Shown here: positions 61,821 to 64,000 of the stretch, one piece after another
How positions within the stretch are numbered: position 1 is the stretch's first letter
Layout of the letters: each line of letters begins with the position of its first letter
Origin: an uncultured Pseudomonadota bacterium
GTDB taxonomy: Bacteria; Pseudomonadota; Alphaproteobacteria; Rs-D84
Assembly (NCBI GenBank): GCA_947307295.1
Contig: CAMZIQ010000004.1
Coordinates: forward strand, 1 to 64,000
Length of the DNA stretch: 64,000 bases
Direction of reading: 5' to 3'
Made by a program: the position numbers and the translations under genes
The notes under the pieces: generated by a model
Told to the model about the DNA's origin: nothing
Database searches by the model: none
The model's input: the letters and a program-made list of their open reading frames with translations, nothing else

Positions 61821-62441
61821 ATGCGAATTATGAATTTTGTTTTAAAATCAATTCCTTATGTTTTGTCCATAGCTGGCGGGGTTTTTGTCTTTGATTTTTC
61901 GCAGAAATATCTGCATGACCCAGGCTGGATAGATTTGATGAATAATGTAGCAGCATCCCTTTTAGCAATACCATTGGTGTTTTTATTTTACGATTATTCT
62001 AATTATCTGGTGACACGGCGCGTACACAGGCATTTGCACAACAGTTTAATAACTACTTTGGATTCGCATTTATTCAAGATATTATCTCAGATGAAAAACA
62101 TTATTGGGCTTAATCGTATCGAAGTCCCCATGCAGGATATAAATTTGAACTATAAAAAAATGAATTTGGATGTAAAATATTTACGTTCAATCCGTAAACA
62201 GTTAAAGCAATTAGAAGATTTGCTTTATAAATCTGATAAAATAGAGGTTTTAGACCCGCAACATACGCAAATATTGTCGTTCATTGCTCAAGAATTAAAT
62301 CAAATATTGAATGAATTTAAATATCATAATTCACCACGTGAAATCGCCAGATATATTGAAACAACTTTGTCCATGATAGACGATTGGTTTTATGCAACAG
62401 GCTATACCAGCCGCAGACAGTTAAAATCCAATCCAAATTAA
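61821..62441 (+). CDS. Hypothetical inner-membrane protein
   Basis: 206 aa, not recognised. Two N-terminal transmembrane helices (YVLSIAGGVFVFDFS and NNVAASLLAIPLVFLFYDYS), then a basic stretch (RRVHRHLHN) and a helical cytoplasmic domain of about 130 residues. The plan resembles small membrane sensors or partner proteins. No clear Shine-Dalgarno; ATG 61830 (MNFVLK) is an alternative start. Confidence 0.7.
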   Translation: MRIMNFVLKSIPYVLSIAGGVFVFDFSQKYLHDPGWIDLMNNVAASLLAIPLVFLFYDYSNYLVTRRVHRHLHNSLITTLDSHLFKILSQMKNIIGLNRIEVPMQDINLNYKKMNLDVKYLRSIRKQLKQLEDLLYKSDKIEVLDPQHTQILSFIAQELNQILNEFKYHNSPREIARYIETTLSMIDDWFYATGYTSRRQLKSNPN

Positions 62442-62639
62442 AAACGATATGTTGTCGTTCTCATCTCTGCGCACAAAAAAATAAAACGACCATTCGGTCG
62501 CTTAAATTGATAAAGTCCGCCTTCGCCATTTGTGAAATACCAACAATACAACCAAGAATTATTTGGGCTACGGCGCGACACTAAATTTTCTTAAATAAAA
62601 AAAAGCGCCTTGTGGCGATTTTTTATTAACGAAAATTTG

Positions 62640-62739
62640 TGGTGGAGGCACAGAGATTCACTCGGCATAAATGCCTGCGTGGCAACCGTGACGATTTTGC
62701 CACGTTAAACTTGCAAAATCTACTTGTTGTCGAACTCTG
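62640..62739 (-). other. tRNA-Lys 3'-end element with expanded T-loop
   Basis: On the minus strand CAGAG-TTCGA, an insert of about 71 nt (62660-62730), then ATCTCTG, TGCCTCC, ACCA. Both T-stem halves and the whole acceptor 3' strand with CCA match tRNA-Lys exactly; the 5' half of the tRNA is absent. On the + strand the insert has GATTTTGC (62693-62700)/GCAAAATC (62713-62720) and CGTGG (62678-62682)/CCACG (62700-62704), which correspond to the Ser insert with paired substitutions. Confidence 0.68.
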
Positions 62740-62769
62740 TCGTTCTCATCTCTGCGCACAAAAAAATAA

Positions 62770-62790
62770 AACGACCATTCGGTCGCTTAA
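62770..62790 (-). terminator. Intrinsic terminator of tRNA-Lys
   Basis: AGCGACC-GAAT-GGTCGTTTT followed by ATTTTTTT on the minus strand. Confidence 0.85.
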
Positions 62791-62796
62791 TTTTTT

Positions 62797-62872
62797 TGGT
62801 GGAGGCACAGAGATTCGAACTCTGGACCCAATGATTAAAAGTCATTTGCTCTACCAACTGAGCTATGCCTCC
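62797..62872 (-). tRNA. tRNA-Lys (TTT)
   Basis: 76 nt. Acceptor GGAGGCA/TGCCTCC, A73, CCA. Anticodon arm AATGA-CTTTTAA-TCATT gives TTT. T-arm CAGAG-TTCGAAT-CTCTG. Confidence 0.96.
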
Positions 62873-63102
62873 AAACTGAACTTTTTCAGACGTTCGGGGA
62901 TAATTCTGACACAAAAAAATAAAAAAGCAAGAAAAAATTACATTTTTTTATAAATTTATGAATCCGGATATCAAATCATGGTTTGAATTGGAAAACAAAA
63001 TGTTGTTGTTGATCATGATACCCAGATTCATACAAAAATTATGTGTAAAAAACCTTTATCTAACAATCAGTATGAATGCCTAGGATTAAAATCGGTTTTG
63101 CC

Positions 63103-63132
63103 TTGAATTTTGGCTTTGTTTTGTGGTACAAT
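63103..63132 (+). promoter_or_regulatory. Extended -10 promoter
   Basis: TTGAAT (63103-63108), 18-bp spacer, TACAAT (63127-63132) preceded by TGG. Confidence 0.6.
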
Positions 63133-63157
63133 CGCCATATAAGAAAGGAAAGAAAAT

Positions 63158-64000
63158 ATGACAAAATCAATGTTTGACATAATAAAAAAACAAAACGGGG
63201 AAACGTTTGCAAAGGCTATCCGTAATTATGATAATGGCATTTTTGATATCCCGAATTTGGATAAGATTGTAAAATATGCTGGACGTACGGCAGAACCAAT
63301 ATTGGCCTATCTTGTTTCGTTGAAAGAAATACATATTGAAGAAATGTCTGTTCATCAAGATCCAATAGATTTGTTGGATAAGGCGGGATACAAGGCATGG
63401 TATGTAAAAAATGCCGAAGAACAAAATGCAATTGCTGGATATTTTCGTGACCAAAGATGTGTTGAACATGGTATGACTGGCGGGCAACCGCGTTCAGACA
63501 AGGGTGAAGTCATATGTACAATATATACCAATTGGGGTTATGGCGCAAAAAGGTTCAATGAGTATTACATTATAAATGCTGTCAAAAAAGAAGTGATTGG
63601 GGATGATAAATTACCAGAAAGCGAATGGCATATAAAACCTGCAAATGCCGGTGAAGAAAAACGTGAAGACGAATATGGAACTTCGGTTATATCTATTCAG
63701 GTTTTGAAATCTGGTGGCTTTATTAGTATAAAAAACCGTTACAATCATACTGTGCAAAATCCGGATAATACATTTAATTCTGATCCAGATAGCATAATCA
63801 GGGGACTTAGTGATGCGATTAAACATCGTTTTAATGTGGATTTTTCATCGCAAATGACCAAGATACCAAATCAATATACTTTAATTGGTGATCAGATTTT
63901 CAAGTATGTTGCAGAAAGCGAAGGTATTTATTTCGGTGTAGATTCTGCATATGCAAAGGATGGGAAAATTTACAACCTTGATAAAAATTCAGAATTATTA
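63158..64000 (+). CDS. Hypothetical protein (3' partial)
   Basis: 281 codons, open to the right edge. AAAGGAAAG precedes ATG 63158. The protein starts MTKSMFDIIKKQNGETFAKA and contains GMTGGQPRSDKGEVICTIYT, SGGFISIKNRYNHTVQNPDN and SIIRGLSDAIKHRFNVDFSS. I do not recognise a family. No signal peptide or membrane helix in the visible part. Three minus-strand ORFs over this stretch are shadows. Confidence 0.78.
   Translation, partial: MTKSMFDIIKKQNGETFAKAIRNYDNGIFDIPNLDKIVKYAGRTAEPILAYLVSLKEIHIEEMSVHQDPIDLLDKAGYKAWYVKNAEEQNAIAGYFRDQRCVEHGMTGGQPRSDKGEVICTIYTNWGYGAKRFNEYYIINAVKKEVIGDDKLPESEWHIKPANAGEEKREDEYGTSVISIQVLKSGGFISIKNRYNHTVQNPDNTFNSDPDSIIRGLSDAIKHRFNVDFSSQMTKIPNQYTLIGDQIFKYVAESEGIYFGVDSAYAKDGKIYNLDKNSELL

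Larger units (their letters stand above)
62453..62791. repeat. 54-bp direct repeat at 285-bp period beside tRNA-Lys
   Basis: The segment tgtcgttctcatctctgcgc through aaaaaaataaaacgaccattcggtcgctta occurs at about 62453-62506 and 62738-62791. It contains the tRNA-Lys terminator and the flank of the 3'-end element. The region between also holds a separate hairpin CGCC-TTGT-GGCG (about 62607-62618). Confidence 0.8.

Noticed and set aside
63167..63826. Minus-strand ORFs of 71-106 aa
   Set aside because: Antisense shadows of the plus-strand gene that starts at 63158 with a good ribosome-binding site.

Overview
The window reads as part of a low-GC (roughly 35% by eye), host-associated, fermentative Gram-negative bacterium. 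Outer-membrane beta-barrels ending in Phe, an outer-membrane lipoprotein, Lgt, two MsbA-like exporters and a BepA-like M48 protease point to a two-membrane envelope. Anaerobic ribonucleotide reductase (NrdD/NrdG), pyruvate phosphate dikinase, acetate kinase and a 2x[4Fe-4S] ferredoxin point to anaerobic energy metabolism. The SAM-II/SAM-V-like leader before metK and the overall gene style fit an uncultured gut alphaproteobacterium of the RF32 type; that placement is an inference, since no rRNA gene is present.

Layout. 1-7.6 kb: an ESVSE-repeat membrane protein, a U32 peptidase-family protein, two outer-membrane beta-barrels, a large secreted protein and two small unknown genes. 7.6-20.3 kb: a BI-1/ferredoxin/glycyl-tRNA synthetase cluster, lgt with small enzymes, an alpha/beta hydrolase, two NUDIX genes, tRNA-Ser, a lysozyme-like/TPR protein and an ABC exporter. 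20.4-34.0 kb: secreted repeat proteins (four small stalk-like proteins and two InlB/Flg_new-repeat proteins, one of 1229 aa) with an exporter and ppdK among them. 34.1-39.0 kb: a possible small RNA, a SAM riboswitch with a short metK, and an NrdR-box-controlled nrdD operon. 39-48.7 kb: a phosphotransferase, tRNA-Leu, rpmB, a structured leader RNA before a Cys-rich secreted protein, a short ClpB, mscS, a zeta-like kinase with two ACP-like proteins, and tRNA-Ala. 48.8-64 kb: rpsU, parC, two surface-glycan enzymes, rpmG, a small lipoprotein, the M48 protease, recG, ackA, an 838-aa coiled-coil protein, tRNA-Lys and a gene running off the end.

Two things stand out. First, the class III ribonucleotide reductase is split: nrdD stops after its zinc-ligand region, and the glycyl-radical domain (SRSMGYIRP) is a separate 59-aa gene with its own ribosome-binding site, followed by nrdG. 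Second, all four tRNA genes (Ser, Leu, Ala, Lys) are followed by an intrinsic terminator and then one or more copies of their own 3' end. In three of these copies, and in one orphan element, the T-loop is expanded by about 70-110 nt. The Ser and Lys inserts are homologous and keep two stems by paired base changes. tRNA-Ser and tRNA-Ala also have decayed copies of their 5' halves just upstream.

Several genes are too short for ordinary ORF calling but are clear from sequence: the ferredoxin (59 aa), ribosomal protein L33 (59 aa), the glycyl-radical protein (59 aa) and a 49-aa lipoprotein. No CRISPR array, insertion sequence, transposase, integrase or rRNA gene was seen.
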